Origin: Gibbula magus
Taxonomy: Eukaryota > Mollusca > Gastropoda > Trochida > Trochidae
DNA: 64,000 nt
Reading direction: 5' to 3'
NCBI GenBank assembly: GCA_936450465.1
Contig: OW388293.1
Coordinates: 40,506,982 to 40,570,981, forward strand
Positions 1 to 10,310 of this stretch are shown here, piece after piece (the stretch's first letter is position 1; every line of letters starts with the position of its first letter). Both the position numbers and the translations under genes were made by a program. The notes beneath the pieces are model-generated. The model searched no databases. It saw only the letters and a list, made by a program, of their open reading frames with translations, and was not told where the DNA came from.

Positions 1-272
1 TATATGACCTATTGAACATTATTAACCCAATTTTGTTATTTTGTCTGGTGTAAATAAGATTAAAAAATTACGTTTGACTCTGTGGCGCGCGCCACACGCG
101 GTGCATTGTCCGGTTTTCGATCAGAAATCACTCCTTTAACCTTCATATCGTCAATATACTAAGTCCAGTATCATTAAAATGGTTGTTTTCGGTAACAGTT
201 GGTACTTCTCGATAAAATAAGACCATTTACAACGTTTGTCATATTTGACCCCCAACAACACAATGGATGTAC
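1..272. repeat. Dispersed repeat, inverted partner of 10311-10582
   Basis: Reverse-complementing 10311-10582 gives a sequence that follows this stretch almost end to end, including the blocks ACCTATT, AAATTACGTTTGACT, GTGCATTGTCCGGTTTT, GATCAGAAAT and CAACAACACAATGGATGTA. The copies differ by many substitutions and small indels, so they are old. This copy runs off the left edge of the window. The pair brackets the LINE remnant and the first receptor gene. The class of repeat is unknown to me. Confidence 0.7.
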
Positions 273-883
273 CTTTAATTTATCATCTCGTATGTGGCTG
301 TGTAGAGAATATACCTGCTTTGTACTGCTCTGGCTACTGTGAACTTTTGATGTGAAAAACCAAAGCACAATTTTGACCGCAAAAATTTTGAGATCTGGAA
401 ATCAGTTACATATTATTATGTAAGTGCGTTTACATTCTGGAATGCATTCAAAAAGGTCAAAACTAAACTGGATTGTGGACTGGAACACCATATTGATATT
501 CGAATGATATTAGACTGAACAACTACTAAACACCCAAAAGTGAAGAACAAAAAGTAGAAACCACCTGTGTTATAATATATTGATAAAGACTCCTGCTGAT
601 TAACTTTTGAGACATTATGAAGTCAACTTAGGTATATTACATGAATTCAATGTCTGAAACTCCAACTCAATCAAAACGCTGGCGATGTTCCCAGGATTCA
701 CCCAAAGTGATATTTCTTTCTCGATTTCAAAACAAACACGAAGAATATTTAACTATATCGACTAATCCTTTGATTATCAAAGCATTAAACACCCTTTAAG
801 TGCTAGGAAAACTTGCATAAGCAGTTGCTATAGTTATTTTGTCTCAAATAAGTGACAGCACGATGCAAAAGATGTCACATGTC
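273..883. other. No gene seen
   Basis: AT-rich sequence with only short spurious ORFs. I see no coding signature and no structured repeat. Confidence 0.5.
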
Positions 884-995
884 ACATTCTACCTGATGAA
901 GGAGTGAGTATGTACTCCGAAACGTCGTGTATTTTCACATTAAAGAAGTTGTTATCCAGAAAATCTTCCTGTTCGTACTGTATTGGAGCTCTTAC
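884..995 (+). mobile_element. Penelope-like-element flank fragment
   Basis: The stretch reads DEGVSMYSETSCIFTLKKLL in one frame, then continues LSRKSSCSYCIGALT. It is the inverted copy of 2033-2118 and shares its LLSRK.SCSY wording with the tail of the GIY-YIG fragment at 2320-2520. The 'DEGVS..SETSCIF' wording is, from memory, typical of the repeat-derived flanks of Penelope-like retroelements in invertebrates. It is a short orphan fragment with no reverse transcriptase. Confidence 0.5.
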
Positions 996-1539
996 ATGAA
1001 AATAAAAAAAAATGGCAACTTTGGAAGATAGTGTCTGAACTAACAAAGAAAATGTAGCGGAGATTCTCAATCAGATGACATCTATAAATAAAGTCGCCGT
1101 TACAAATTCCAAGTCTTCGGAGTAAACGACATAGAAAATCAATCGAAATACAGTTACTGTAAAAACGACGAGAACAATCATACTAAAGTTTATGTTTGAT
1201 CGCAAGAATCAATAACTTAAGAGGTTTGATAATTATTATATTTAAAAAAGGGAACATGCCACGGTTTTTCTCTTTTGTTTTACTTTTTTTCCCAAATGTT
1301 TTTCACTCTTATTTTCACAAAAGATGTATACATACTTCCGCTTCCATTGAATTATCACTTTTTGATTCTTACTTTCAACGCAAGATCCACCATGCCAACT
1401 TGACAATGACTCACTTTGAAACTTAATTACATCCATTAATTATATTTTATTCTATTTTTGAAAACTTTCCAAAACAATATCTTTCCATCACAAGTATCCC
1501 TCTAATGTATTTATTTATCTTTTATTTACATCCTTCAGA
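996..1539. other. No gene seen
   Basis: AT-rich spacer between the Penelope-like fragment and the LINE remnant. Small open frames on both strands around 1196-1436 overlap each other and resemble nothing. Confidence 0.5.
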
Positions 1540-2009
1540 AAAATAAATACAGATAATATTAAAAAGATAAAAATTATTTCAGCAAACTATAGAGGATTAG
1601 GTGATAAGAACAAAAGAAGAGAAGTAATGAATTTATATAGGAAAACGGATTACTCAATTATTAACAAGATATCTACCTACAAGATAGCAATATAATGAGA
1701 AATGAATGGGGTCTACAATCTAATATAGCACCTTTTAGATCTCATGCCAGAGGGGTAGCAATTCGTTTTAATAATAATGTTGTTCTTAATATTCACAGAA
1801 CTATTGAAGATAAAGACGGAAACTTTATTATTGCTGACATTACTGTTGAAGACAGAAGATTTACACTAACAAACTTATATGGTCCAAACGATGATGATCC
1901 TAACTTCTATATTCAACTTTTTGAAAAAAATATTTTCTCTGAATAATGAATCATTAGTCATTGTAGGAGATTGGAATCTTGTTCTGGACCCCTCAAATGA
2001 TTTAGAAAA
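1540..2009 (+). pseudogene. LINE endonuclease, N-terminal part
   Basis: Fragment of an apurinic-type endonuclease domain that nicks target DNA for LINE insertion. Visible pieces are ISANYRGLGDKNKRREVMNL near 1575-1635, then (from 1695) a second frame with SHARGVAIRFNNNV, the IADITVEDRRFTLTNLYGPN motif, and finally VGDWNLVLDPSNDLENYKHL, which is the GD(F/W)N metal-binding motif. Stops near 1690 and a frameshift near 1940 separate the pieces. The domain resumes after the insertion at 2024-2514. Confidence 0.85.
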
Positions 2010-2023
2010 CTATAAACATCTAA

Positions 2024-2514
2024 GAACAGGAAGATTGTCTGGATAACAACTTCTTTAATGTGAAAATACACGACGTTTCGGGGTACATACTCACTCCTTC
2101 ATCAGGTGGAATGTAAGGAAATAACAATATATGGTACATTTATATAACAAACAAAACAATAGTGAGGAAACTCAATCAGGGAGATTAACATGCATGAGAA
2201 TGGTATACAATGGGGATTTGTTATACAAACATGATGGAGGTGAAGCATGAGAATGGTATACAATGAGGATTTGCAATAGAAACATGAGGGGGAGTAAGTA
2301 GATAAACAATGACCTGTAGAATGACCAAAAATCCGCCCTATCTGAGCATACCCTGAAAAACAAGGATCACATCATCGATTGGGAAGCTACCAAAGTCCTG
2401 TCAACCAACAACAAGAACTGGCGCCAAAGAAAACTCCAAGAAGCAATTAAGAAATTGTTGTCCAGAAAATATTCCTGTTCTTATGTATACCACTTCTACA
2501 TGCCCTTTAAAGAC
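2024..2514 (+). mobile_element. Penelope-like element fragment inserted in the LINE
   Basis: The insert is bounded by a 14-bp direct duplication, CTATAAACATCTAA, at 2010-2023 and 2515-2528. The LINE protein reads NYKHL before it and continues with (N)NPKSRDVV after it. The insert starts GAACAGGAA, and a roughly 34-bp imperfect inverted terminal repeat lies at 2024-2057 and 2447-2480. It carries an inverted copy of the 884-995 repeat at 2033-2118, a 53-bp tandem duplication, and a GIY-YIG-type protein tail. Penelope-like elements are known for variable target duplications and partly inverted terminal copies, which fits. Confidence 0.7.
2192..2298. repeat. 53-bp tandem duplication
   Basis: The block beginning GCATGAGAATGGTATACAAT occurs at 2192 and again at 2245, two diverged units of 53 bp inside the Penelope-like insert. 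Confidence 0.8.
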
Positions 2515-2520
2515 CTATAA
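2320..2520 (+). pseudogene. Penelope-like GIY-YIG endonuclease C-terminal tail
   Basis: Open reading of about 65 codons ending in TAA at 2518-2520, with no start of its own. It reads QKSALSEHTLKNKDHIIDWE followed by ATKVLSTNNKNWRQRKLQEA. The 'SAL.EH....H.IDW...KVL....NW..RK..EA' pattern is the C-terminal signature of GIY-YIG endonucleases fused to Penelope-like or related reverse transcriptases. The catalytic GIY and YIG parts and the RT are absent, so this is an inactive fragment. The end of the frame, KKLLSRKYSCSYVY, runs into the element's terminal repeat. Confidence 0.7.
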
Positions 2521-3110
2521 ACATCTAAATAATCCTAAATCAAGAGATGTTGTTATTGCAAATACAGAAAATTATGACCTCCTTGATGTATGGAGGGAAT
2601 TGAATAACAATACCAAAAATATATACTTGGTGGAAAAAGAATGCAAGGAAACAAGCTAGACTTGATTTTTTCCTTATCTCTCAAAATATATTTCATATAA
2701 CTTTGGATTCTGAAATCTTCCCAGTTTACAAATCTGATCATTCCGCAATATTATTAACTTTATCAAATACCATTAACCAAAAAAGAGGTAAGGGATACTG
2801 GAAATTCAATACCTCTCTATTACTTCATCCAGAGTACAGTGACTTAGTTAAGAAAATTTTGAAAGAAACAATCGAAGAATACTCTGAAAAAGATCAATCT
2901 GAAAATAACAATATTGAACAAAACAGTATGGTTAAGCTTACAATAAGTATCAGTTTATTCTTAGAAACATTCCTTATGAAAGTAAGAGGCAATACCATTT
3001 CTTATTCTTCATTCTTGAAAAAAGATAGGACCAGTAAGACTTCTGAATTAGAAACAAAAATAAAAGCTTGTGAAGATGACATAAGAAAAGATTTGAATAT
3101 ATGAATGAAT
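2515..3110 (+). pseudogene. LINE endonuclease, C-terminal part and linker
   Basis: Resumes the endonuclease with NPKSRDVVIANTENYDLLDV and WRELNNN. A frameshifted stretch gives QARLDFFLISQNI, and the frame from 2703 gives VYKSDHSAILLTL; the last two are the conserved RLDFFLIS and SDHS motifs of L1-type endonucleases. The linker that follows (GKGYWKFNTSLLLHPEYSDL) also matches the family. Frameshifts near 2640 and 2700 and a stop at 3102 break it. Confidence 0.85.
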
Positions 3111-3905
3111 CTATTCTATCTGAACTTTCGAAACACAAGATGGAATTGGAGCAGATAAAGGAAGAGGAAGCAAATGGTATTCAAACTGTAACCTGGAAAA
3201 TAGAACTTATGTTACCAAATCAATAAATAAGATTATTACTGAAAAAAATGAGGAGATTACAGACAGTAATTCTATCGTAAAACAATTGAAAAGTTTTTTT
3301 AAGAGTCTTTATTCTTTAAATAATTATCTTTAAGAAAATGATAACTTAGATAATGTTGAAACACCAATTTTGAGTGACCAACTAAAGGACGAACTTGAAA
3401 GAGATGTTGATAGAGATGAAATTAATTTTGCTGTGAGAAATATGAAGAATAATAAGAGTCCAGGAATTGATGGATTCCCCATCGATTTCTTTAAATTTTT
3501 CTGGAACGACCTTAAAGAATTTTGATTGATTTTGAAAAGGCCTTTGACACTGTCTCAAAAGATTTCATTAACATGGTCCTCAACAAATTTTGTTTTGGTC
3601 CACACATAATACAATGGATTAATGCACTAACATATCAAACAACTTCATGTGTGATACAAAATGGCCATTTATCTGAATTCTTCAATAATGAACGGGGCTG
3701 TAGACAGGGTGATCCCCTGTCACCGTTTCTCTTCCTCTTCGTGGCTGAAATCTTGTTGTTGTATGATAAGGGAAAATGATGAAATTAAAGGTATTTTTAT
3801 TGATGACAAAGAATACAAATTAGGCCAATACGCTGAGGACACATAATTATTTCTAGATGGCACTGAAGATTAAAACAAACAATATATTCTATAAGATGTC
3901 AGGTC
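3111..3905 (+). pseudogene. LINE reverse transcriptase, internally deleted
   Basis: The RT domain is recognisable from NMKNNKSPGIDGFPIDFFKF (about 3440-3500), then jumps directly to LIDFEKAFDTVSKDFINMVL (3520-3580). The family normally has on the order of a hundred residues between these (the fingers region with the PISL-type motif), so there is an internal deletion at about 3520. GCRQGDPLSPFLF (about 3694-3732) is intact. The catalytic YADD box reads YAED at about 3829-3840 and is followed at once by a stop. The enzyme is dead on several counts. Confidence 0.9.
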
Positions 3906-5341
3906 TGAAAATAAATGTAGACAAGACTAAAGCAATTTGGATTGACTCAATGGCAGGTAGTGAAGACATTTTATGTACAAATTTGAAAATTGAATGGTAC
4001 AATTGAGAATTTGAAGTATTAGGAATACAATTCACTCCAAACCTTGCTGACCTATGGGTAATCAATACTAGAAAAAACCTAGAAGATATAAATATATTGT
4101 TAGCAGTATGGACAAAAAAGAAATTTAACATTGATTGGGAAAATTACTGTCATGAAAACCCTAGCCCTTTCTAAATTGGTACATATTTTTAGTTCATTGT
4201 CCAATTCTCCAGATGACTTTATTAACTCTCTTTAGCCTGCCTTTTTCAAATTCATATGGAATTATAAAAAAGATAAGATAAAAAGAAGCACTTTGAAAAG
4301 GTTAAAGACAAAAGGGGGATTGGGTATGGTTGATGTAAAAACATTCATTGAAGCTCTAAAACTAGCTACCCTCAGACTCTATTGTAAATAATACCATTGT
4401 AATATACCATATCATGATATTTTCAACTATTAAGCAAATATAGATAAACTATTCAATATTCAAAATCCATACTGGAAAGATGTCATAAAAGCAAGGACAA
4501 ATTATTGTAAAAACTTTAATGTCGAACGTGACAATATTGATGACATTCTTGCAGAGCCATTATGGCTCAACCATAAAAATCCTAACCATATTATTAGAAA
4601 TTTGGCTAGAAAGGGTTTATTGATAATAAAGGACTTGTGTGATGAAAACGCTTTTATGCCTTTTAATAAACTACGGTCAAAATATAACATTAAAGGTACA
4701 ATATTAGATTGTAATTATCTACTTAATATTTCCCCACACTGTTGGAAATCTTTTATAAAATGTACAAGAATTATTCCTACCTATAACTTGTACACTAGTA
4801 TTTACCAAAGAAATATTTTAAAATAAAAAAAGGATCAAGAATCTTTTATGATAAGTTGATTTCCATAAACGAACAACTTGATATTTGTAATAAGTGGGAA
4901 ATGATATTTAATGACTGTGAATTTGACTGGAACGATATATTTTATTTACATAGACATGGTTTGAAGGATGTTAAACTTATTGATTTTCTACAAAAAGTTA
5001 TTTATACTAAAAGAGAATTGTTGAGAATAAATCTTGTTGACACTGATCTATGTAGTTTTTGCAATGATGCTTCTGAGAACATTTGTCATGTATATTGGGA
5101 ATGCTGTGTAACCACAATTTTCTAGAATGAACTTGAACTTTGGATAAACAAGTATTTACAACAACAAAAAAAGAAACATCAACTAATGAAATATAAAAAA
5201 TTCAAAACAAAAATTAAGTAATTAAGTAATTAAAAAATCCTTAAAGAAATCTATTCTGTTGAGAAATACATTTTCAAAAGAAACAACGAAATGAAAAAAA
5301 TTAACAAAAAGTGGAAAGCACTAATTCCAGTAATCAACTAA
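3906..5341 (+). pseudogene. LINE ORF2 C-terminal region with zinc knuckle
   Basis: Post-RT region typical of L1/Tx1 elements: SGLKINVDKTKAIWIDSMAG at 3899-3958, a basic segment KRSTLKRLKTKGGLGMVDVK at about 4285-4340, and at 4856-5125 a frame with the zinc-knuckle pattern CSFCNDASENICHVYWEC (C-x2-C...H-x4-C). The frame ends with EIYSVEKYIFKRNNEMKKIN and a TAA at 5339-5341. Many stops interrupt it. It is transcribed, if at all, only as part of the surrounding locus. Confidence 0.8.
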
Positions 5342-5823
5342 TAATGTATCTGTTTTTAGACAGACACCGTTCAGCTCAATGCAAATTGATGTACATATAT
5401 AGATCCAAAAAGTTCCATGTCAATATATATATATATATTGTATACACATTGCAGTTGTATTCTAAACTTTGTAACCTTTGGGAACAATTTTTTTTTTAAA
5501 TTAAAAATAAATAACATAAGAGGACCAATCCAAAAAAATCAAGGGGAAGCCTGTAAAGTATTTATTAACGATGACCTCACCAGGCAGAGGTCATAGACAG
5601 GAGCCAGTGCCAGGAGAAGCTGTGTGAAACAAGAAATTCACAAACTTCAATGATATTTTATTGAACAGTCAATCATGACATGCTACACAAATGGGTTGAA
5701 AATTTAAATTTACACAATAGAAATATAACAGCTTTTAAAATACAAAATACATGCAGAAGAGAATTCAAAAATTTAAAAGTGAAGAAGACATAGTTTCAGT
5801 GGGTAAACATGTAATATATATTA
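5342..5823. other. LINE 3' flank, no gene
   Basis: AT-rich sequence with a short (TA)n run near 5423-5440 and A-rich blocks. I see no gene. Confidence 0.5.
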
Positions 5824-6032
5824 TTATTACTCGCCCGTGTAAGATTCTGCACTGTAATATTTATACGTCAATATTAAACCATTGTAATACCGCCATGCGT
5901 ATGATGTCACAATACTTTCTGTTATGACGTCACAGTGGGAGTAACGTCGCCACAATGGTATTGGACTTGCGGGAATCATAGTTTCAGAGCCCTGTCGGCT
6001 ATTACGCTGGATTATAGGTGGGCGAGTAATAA
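5824..6032. mobile_element. Small element with inverted ends (MITE-like)
   Basis: The ends are a perfect 13-bp inverted pair, TTATTACTCGCCC at 5824-5836 and GGGCGAGTAATAA at 6020-6032. The interior is non-coding and contains TGACGTCAC-type motifs. I could not define a clear target duplication, so the element borders are tentative. Confidence 0.5.
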
Positions 6033-6035
6033 ACA

Positions 6036-6176
6036 GAATACTAAACTTCCTTCTATTTAATACCATTTTTATTAAACTCGTGAATGATTTGGGATCAAAT
6101 TCGTTTCGCCCGTTTAATACAAATTCATTAACACGTTTAATAAAAATGGTATTAAATAGAAGGTCGTTTAGTATCC
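6036..6176. mobile_element. Foldback palindrome (MITE-like)
   Basis: The arms at 6036-6081 and 6133-6176 are near-perfect reverse complements over about 44 bp (core TTCTATTTAATACCATTTTT) with a 51-bp spacer. It sits next to the 5824-6032 element and about 480 bp beyond the 3' end of the first receptor gene. It would fold into a strong hairpin. Confidence 0.65.
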
Positions 6177-6652
6177 TTTATTTAAGGCATTATACAATTA
6201 GAAATATTGTTGTGACAAATACATTATGAACATGAGTTTTGCTTTAAATGTGAAGATTGAATTTGAACATGTTATTGTCGAGGAAGGATTATTCCATAGA
6301 TAACCACAGTTTGGCGACAGTGTCCTCCTCGTGACTCTATACATGCAAATACTCGTGCATTGATGTAGTAAGCCGCCCTCAACGTAGCCATCCATACACG
6401 TACACTCCGAAAAATTGTTTTTTCTTCTCAAACACCCTGTGCGTGTGACATGGGTCTTTTTTATATTTATTCCCTTCGAATAATTATTGTTGGAAAATTA
6501 ATCAATTGCTTTTTTAAAATTAACTGTAAGGAATAACATCAAGTTGTTAGTCGAATCATTGATGCATCGTTCTATTTCTCACTGCTACACAAATGCAAGT
6601 TAAGGAAAATAAACTAAATAAACTAAGTCAAAATTATGTCTCCCCTCCTCGT

Positions 6653-9101
6653 CTACTTCAAAAGGTGTATGAGTTCATCCCACAGATAGTGTACATTTGC
6701 AGTATCATAATCTAGAACAAAGTCCTCATCAACAGCAGTCAAGAGGGTCTCTGGCAAGTCTCCCAGTTGCACACCGTCCACAAGCAGGATGATGATCCTG
6801 TTGGGAATCATCTCAGTCATTGAATACAGAGCTGAATTGATTGTGAAGGTCGACCAAGAATCGTTGAGAAAGTCCCTGGACACGACCAGCAAGGTCTTCC
6901 AGCTGCTGTTGATTCCTTCTGAGATGCCATCTGCTATGTCATGGCCTGGAATAACCTCTCTGTCTTTTAGAAAGAGAGGAATGTTCTGTTTCTCCAAAGC
7001 TGTTCGGAGCTTTCTGTAGACTAAGGGAATATCAGCGGATGTATATGCAACGTATAAAATAAAATTAAACTCATCTGGGGTAGAGATCCTTCCAACAATT
7101 CCAAGAGTTTTCAGGATCGCATTTTGGTACCTGGTTGGATTCTTCATAATGACGTAGGTTCCAGTGATGGCAATCATCAACAGAAGTCCCAAAGTGATGG
7201 TCAGGGTGAAGATAGATGATCCTCTGCAATGTCTTGTATGGAAGTGAATGTTACTTGCGACCTTCATGGTGTCTGTTGTGGTCCCATTATCCAGAATGCA
7301 TGTAAAACTACGATCAGTTTCATAAATAGCTGGTGTTTCAACAAGCCATTGGACAAAATCCAACCCTTTGCAACCACATGAAAATGTATTCCCTCTCAAA
7401 TACAGTTTAAAATCACTTATCGCGTGTGCAGAATCTACCTTATCCCTTTCAATCTTGCTTAAAAAGGAGATGGCATTGAATGTTAAATCCATTTTCTTCA
7501 GTATTGGGAAAAGTTCTAAGTCAATTGGAATACTTTCAAATGAATTTTCTTTTAGGATAAGTTGCATAACGTTCCATGGGTTAGCAAGAATGGGAACTTT
7601 GGATAGGAGATTGTTCGATATATCTATAGCCTGGACATTTGGGAAATTTGTTAAGTTATTTTGCTTACTTTTGCCTAATCTTAAATTACACCCTTTTAAT
7701 GACAGAGTTTTGACTTTGGTAAAAGGATGAAAACCGATTTGGCTTATGTCATCTATGTCATTATTTGAGAGATCTAATTCTTCAACATTTTCAATACCTT
7801 TAAACTTCAAGTTTTCTGGTAAATAATTGTTACTGCTTATAAATGTTTTCAATTTTGTTGTATTTCGTAACTCTAAAACAGAAATGCCTCCTAGATCAAG
7901 TTGTGACTCATGGTTTAGAAGTCCGGATATATCAAATACTTCTAATGTTTCTGGGAGGGGTAATGAAATTGTTTTATATGCATTATCAAATAAGTGTCCA
8001 GTGCTAACTTGTTTCAATGACATTTCTCCAAAAAGCAGTATTTTCATATTTATGAAGTTTTGAAGTGTGAAAAATAGACGTATGTCACCAATTAAAGCAT
8101 TTTTTGACAAATCTAACCTTTCAAGACATTCAGAAAATGGTTTACCAAATAATGCTGAAGAAGCTATATTAACAATATGATTGTTATTGTATATAAACTC
8201 TTTCACGCAAATATTGCTTAAAAATTCAGTATCAGTCTCGTTCAAAAAAGAATCAAGAGCGCTTGGAATTGAATATCTACTGCGAGGATATATTGAAGAA
8301 AGATCTATCGTTTTAAAGTGTCTTCCAACAAAGGGATTCAACAACTGCAGACTCTTGTGGATCCCAATGTCAATTTTAGAAAATATCAACGTATCCAAGA
8401 AACCCAAAGGTTCAAACACGCCGGTTTCAACACTGAATACGCGTCTGCAATGACTCACATTTAAAGTTTTCAATGATATGTTTCTTAAGCCTTCAAATGT
8501 GTTATTTTTCAACATAAATAAATCACAACGTGATGTTTTGTCATAACCATGACTGTCCATTTGTAAATACTCTAATTTCTTCAGATATGAAAACCCCTTT
8601 CCAAACTTTGGCATTTGAATAGAGTCTATGAAAAGTGTCTTCAAATTAACAAGAGGAGTAAAAATCCAATCAGGATATACATCAAAATACTGCCCTTCTA
8701 TCCATAAAGTATGCAGGTTTACTAGATTGTTGAATACACCGACTGGAAATGAATAATGATCAGATCTGAGGCGATTGTTATTAAGGTTGAGAACCTGTAG
8801 TGTGTAAAAACCATAGAAAGTCATTGATTCCATTCGTTCCAGAGAATTCTCAAACAAACTCATAAAAGTCATATTTGTAAAGCTCCTGAATGTAAAGTTT
8901 CGTAACATGGTCATGTTGTTCAAAGACAGGTCGAGGGCAGCAATATCATACGGGAGATCATTTGGAACAGATGTCAGACCCATCCTTGAACAATCTGCAA
9001 GGAAACCGCCGGACTCCTGACTTGTTCTGATGTCACATGGATGACATCTGGATCCACACAGGAGCATCAGCAGAACCAACAGAACAATGTGGCACTCAAT
9101 G
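6653..9101 (-). CDS. TLR: Toll-like receptor, main exon (copy 1)
   Basis: Single-pass membrane pattern-recognition receptor. With the upstream mini-exon at 9849-9880 the model protein is 826 residues (numbering below). It has a hydrophobic signal-like stretch (HIVLLVLLMLLCG), a cysteine-containing LRR N-cap (CHPC), many leucine-rich repeats, and an LRR C-cap with cysteines near 586, 588, 612 and 636. The transmembrane segment is about 641-663 (TLTITLGLLLMIAITGTYVI) and the cytoplasmic TIR domain about 689-823, with box 1 YVAYTSAD and the BB-loop KDREVIPGHDI, proline intact. One C-terminal cysteine cluster makes it a vertebrate-like single-cluster TLR. The stop is TAG at 6653-6655. The main exon has no ATG where the sibling gene starts (it reads ATTGAGTGC); the first in-exon ATG is 9067, which would cut off most of the signal peptide. 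The splice acceptor is CCCTTTTCAG just before position 9101. The ligand is unknown. Confidence 0.9.
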
Positions 9102-9848
9102 CTGAAAAGGGAATTAAATAGATGTCATTTTTTTTTAAATTATATCATGATGCAAATCATGTTATGTATTAATGGCTGACAAGTTGCAGTAAGCAAAAAC
9201 AAAACAATAACAATGAAACACAACAACAACTATTTACAGAGCACGGGGAATTCATTGTCCTGGAAAATAGAAAATCATAGCATCTGACAAGTGTATAATT
9301 TGCTGAACAACAGATAAGCATGACCAAAAATTATATGTTGTCCTGAAGAACAATTGAAATGACAAAACACAGTGGTATGCAGTCTTGAAGATAAAAAAAC
9401 ATGACAAATCACATGGGTATGGTTTCATGAAGAAGAAGTAAACGTGACACACATTGGTATGATTACACGTAGATCATATAAGACATGTTTGGGGTTTTTT
9501 AAAATACGATCATTGCCATGAAAAATGTGTTACGCTGTCCCGGAGAAATCAACATAACAAAACATAACTGTATGCCGTACTTCAGTAAACTAAACTTGAC
9601 AACGCACAATAGTAAGTCATCATTCACGATTTGGTAAATAGAAGTGTATACAAGTCTATAATACTAATTGTAACAAGTTTATATAAAATTGAGTTGACAG
9701 TAATAGTTCAAGGTTAAACTGTAAATAGCAAAACAGATGATACTGGTGGCCTTTCTATTTCGAAATTAAATATCCTAAAAACATATTTCTTTATCTCTAC
9801 AACTTCTAAAGTTATCATACAATAAACTGACTTCTTTAATATACTGAC
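9102..9848 (-). other. Predicted intron of TLR copy 1
   Basis: Minus-strand sequence from donor GTCAGT (9848-9843) to acceptor TTTTCAG (ending at 9102), 747 bp, with a T-rich tract near the acceptor. The sibling receptor has an equivalent acceptor (TTTTTTCCAG) at the same place, which supports a conserved intron just before the main exon. Confidence 0.6.
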
Positions 9849-9880
9849 CTTCTGTTGAGCATATGGTAATTTCCAGCCAT
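9849..9880 (-). CDS. TLR: Predicted first coding exon of TLR copy 1
   Basis: On the minus strand an ATG at 9880 opens the frame MAGNYHMLNR and reaches the donor-like site AGAAG/GTCAGT after 32 nt (phase 2). Joined to the main exon at 9101, the split codon becomes AGC and the frame continues IECHIVLLVLLMLLCGSRC with no stop. This supplies the start codon missing in the main exon and gives the protein a basic N-terminus before its hydrophobic core, as expected of a signal peptide. A second in-frame ATG (codon 7) is a possible alternative start. No transcript evidence is available here. The donor is good but not perfect (GTCAGT rather than GTAAGT). Confidence 0.55.
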
Positions 9881-9972
9881 ATTAAGTACAGTATATCTCG
9901 TCTACTTCAAGCCAGCTATTGCAAGAGTGAAGCCGAGACGAACATGTGAAGTGATGTGTGTTCAACCAAAGC

Positions 9973-10211
9973 TTGTGTTACACTGTATGCAGTGTTATCC
10001 CAGCTCAGTGATCTGTTCAACACGGCGAATACTCCCTCAGCGATGATATATTCACTCTCATTTTCGAATGCATTTTGCAGGAAAATAGTTTGACGTACCT
10101 GGGTTCGATGTTGGTTATTGTCTGAGTAAACTTTTAATTCTTACAAAACGAAGGAGGCACATCATTTCATAGGAGTTGAAACTCGTCTGAATCTTTTTAG
10201 GTATGGGTAGT
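9973..10211 (-). promoter_or_regulatory. TLR copy 1 upstream region, repeated at 11971-12216
   Basis: Lies 93-331 bp upstream of the predicted first exon, so it should contain promoter or 5' UTR sequence. It is repeated in the same orientation about 2 kb away; shared blocks include AATACTCCCTCAGCGATGAT, GTAAACTTTTAATTCTT and GGTATGGGTAGT. Duplication of a flank without its gene suggests a remnant of a lost receptor copy, or a dispersed repeat that happens to lie here. Confidence 0.45.
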
Positions 10212-10310
10212 AATAAAGCATTGTCAATTTCTTTGTCGTCCGTATTGTACAATAAATGTACATGTAAGTTACCCTTGGTTATAAATAATAATTACTTATT
10301 ACTTACTGAA

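Larger units (their letters stand above)
1540..5341 (+). mobile_element. Decayed L1/Tx1-type LINE (ORF2 remnant)
   Basis: Translated fragments run in the correct order for a LINE ORF2: endonuclease, linker, reverse transcriptase and C-terminal zinc knuckle. They are broken by stops, frameshifts, at least one internal deletion and a Penelope-like insertion. The coding trace starts near 1540 with ISANYRGLGDKNKRR, the usual opening of an L1-type endonuclease, and ends with KKINKKWKALIPVIN and a TAA at 5339-5341. The clade is judged from the wording of the endonuclease and RT motifs, so L1/Tx1 is likely but not certain. The element cannot be mobile. Confidence 0.85.

Noticed and set aside
7368..8453. 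Plus-strand ORFs opposite the receptor genes (also 14438-15826)
   Set aside because: They are antisense shadows of the LRR-coding exons and recur at the same place in both paralogues only because the genes are homologous.
9077..9079. TTG at 9079 as the start of TLR copy 1
   Set aside because: Non-ATG start has no support in an animal gene; splicing to the ATG at 9880 or initiation at the ATG at 9067 is more reasonable.
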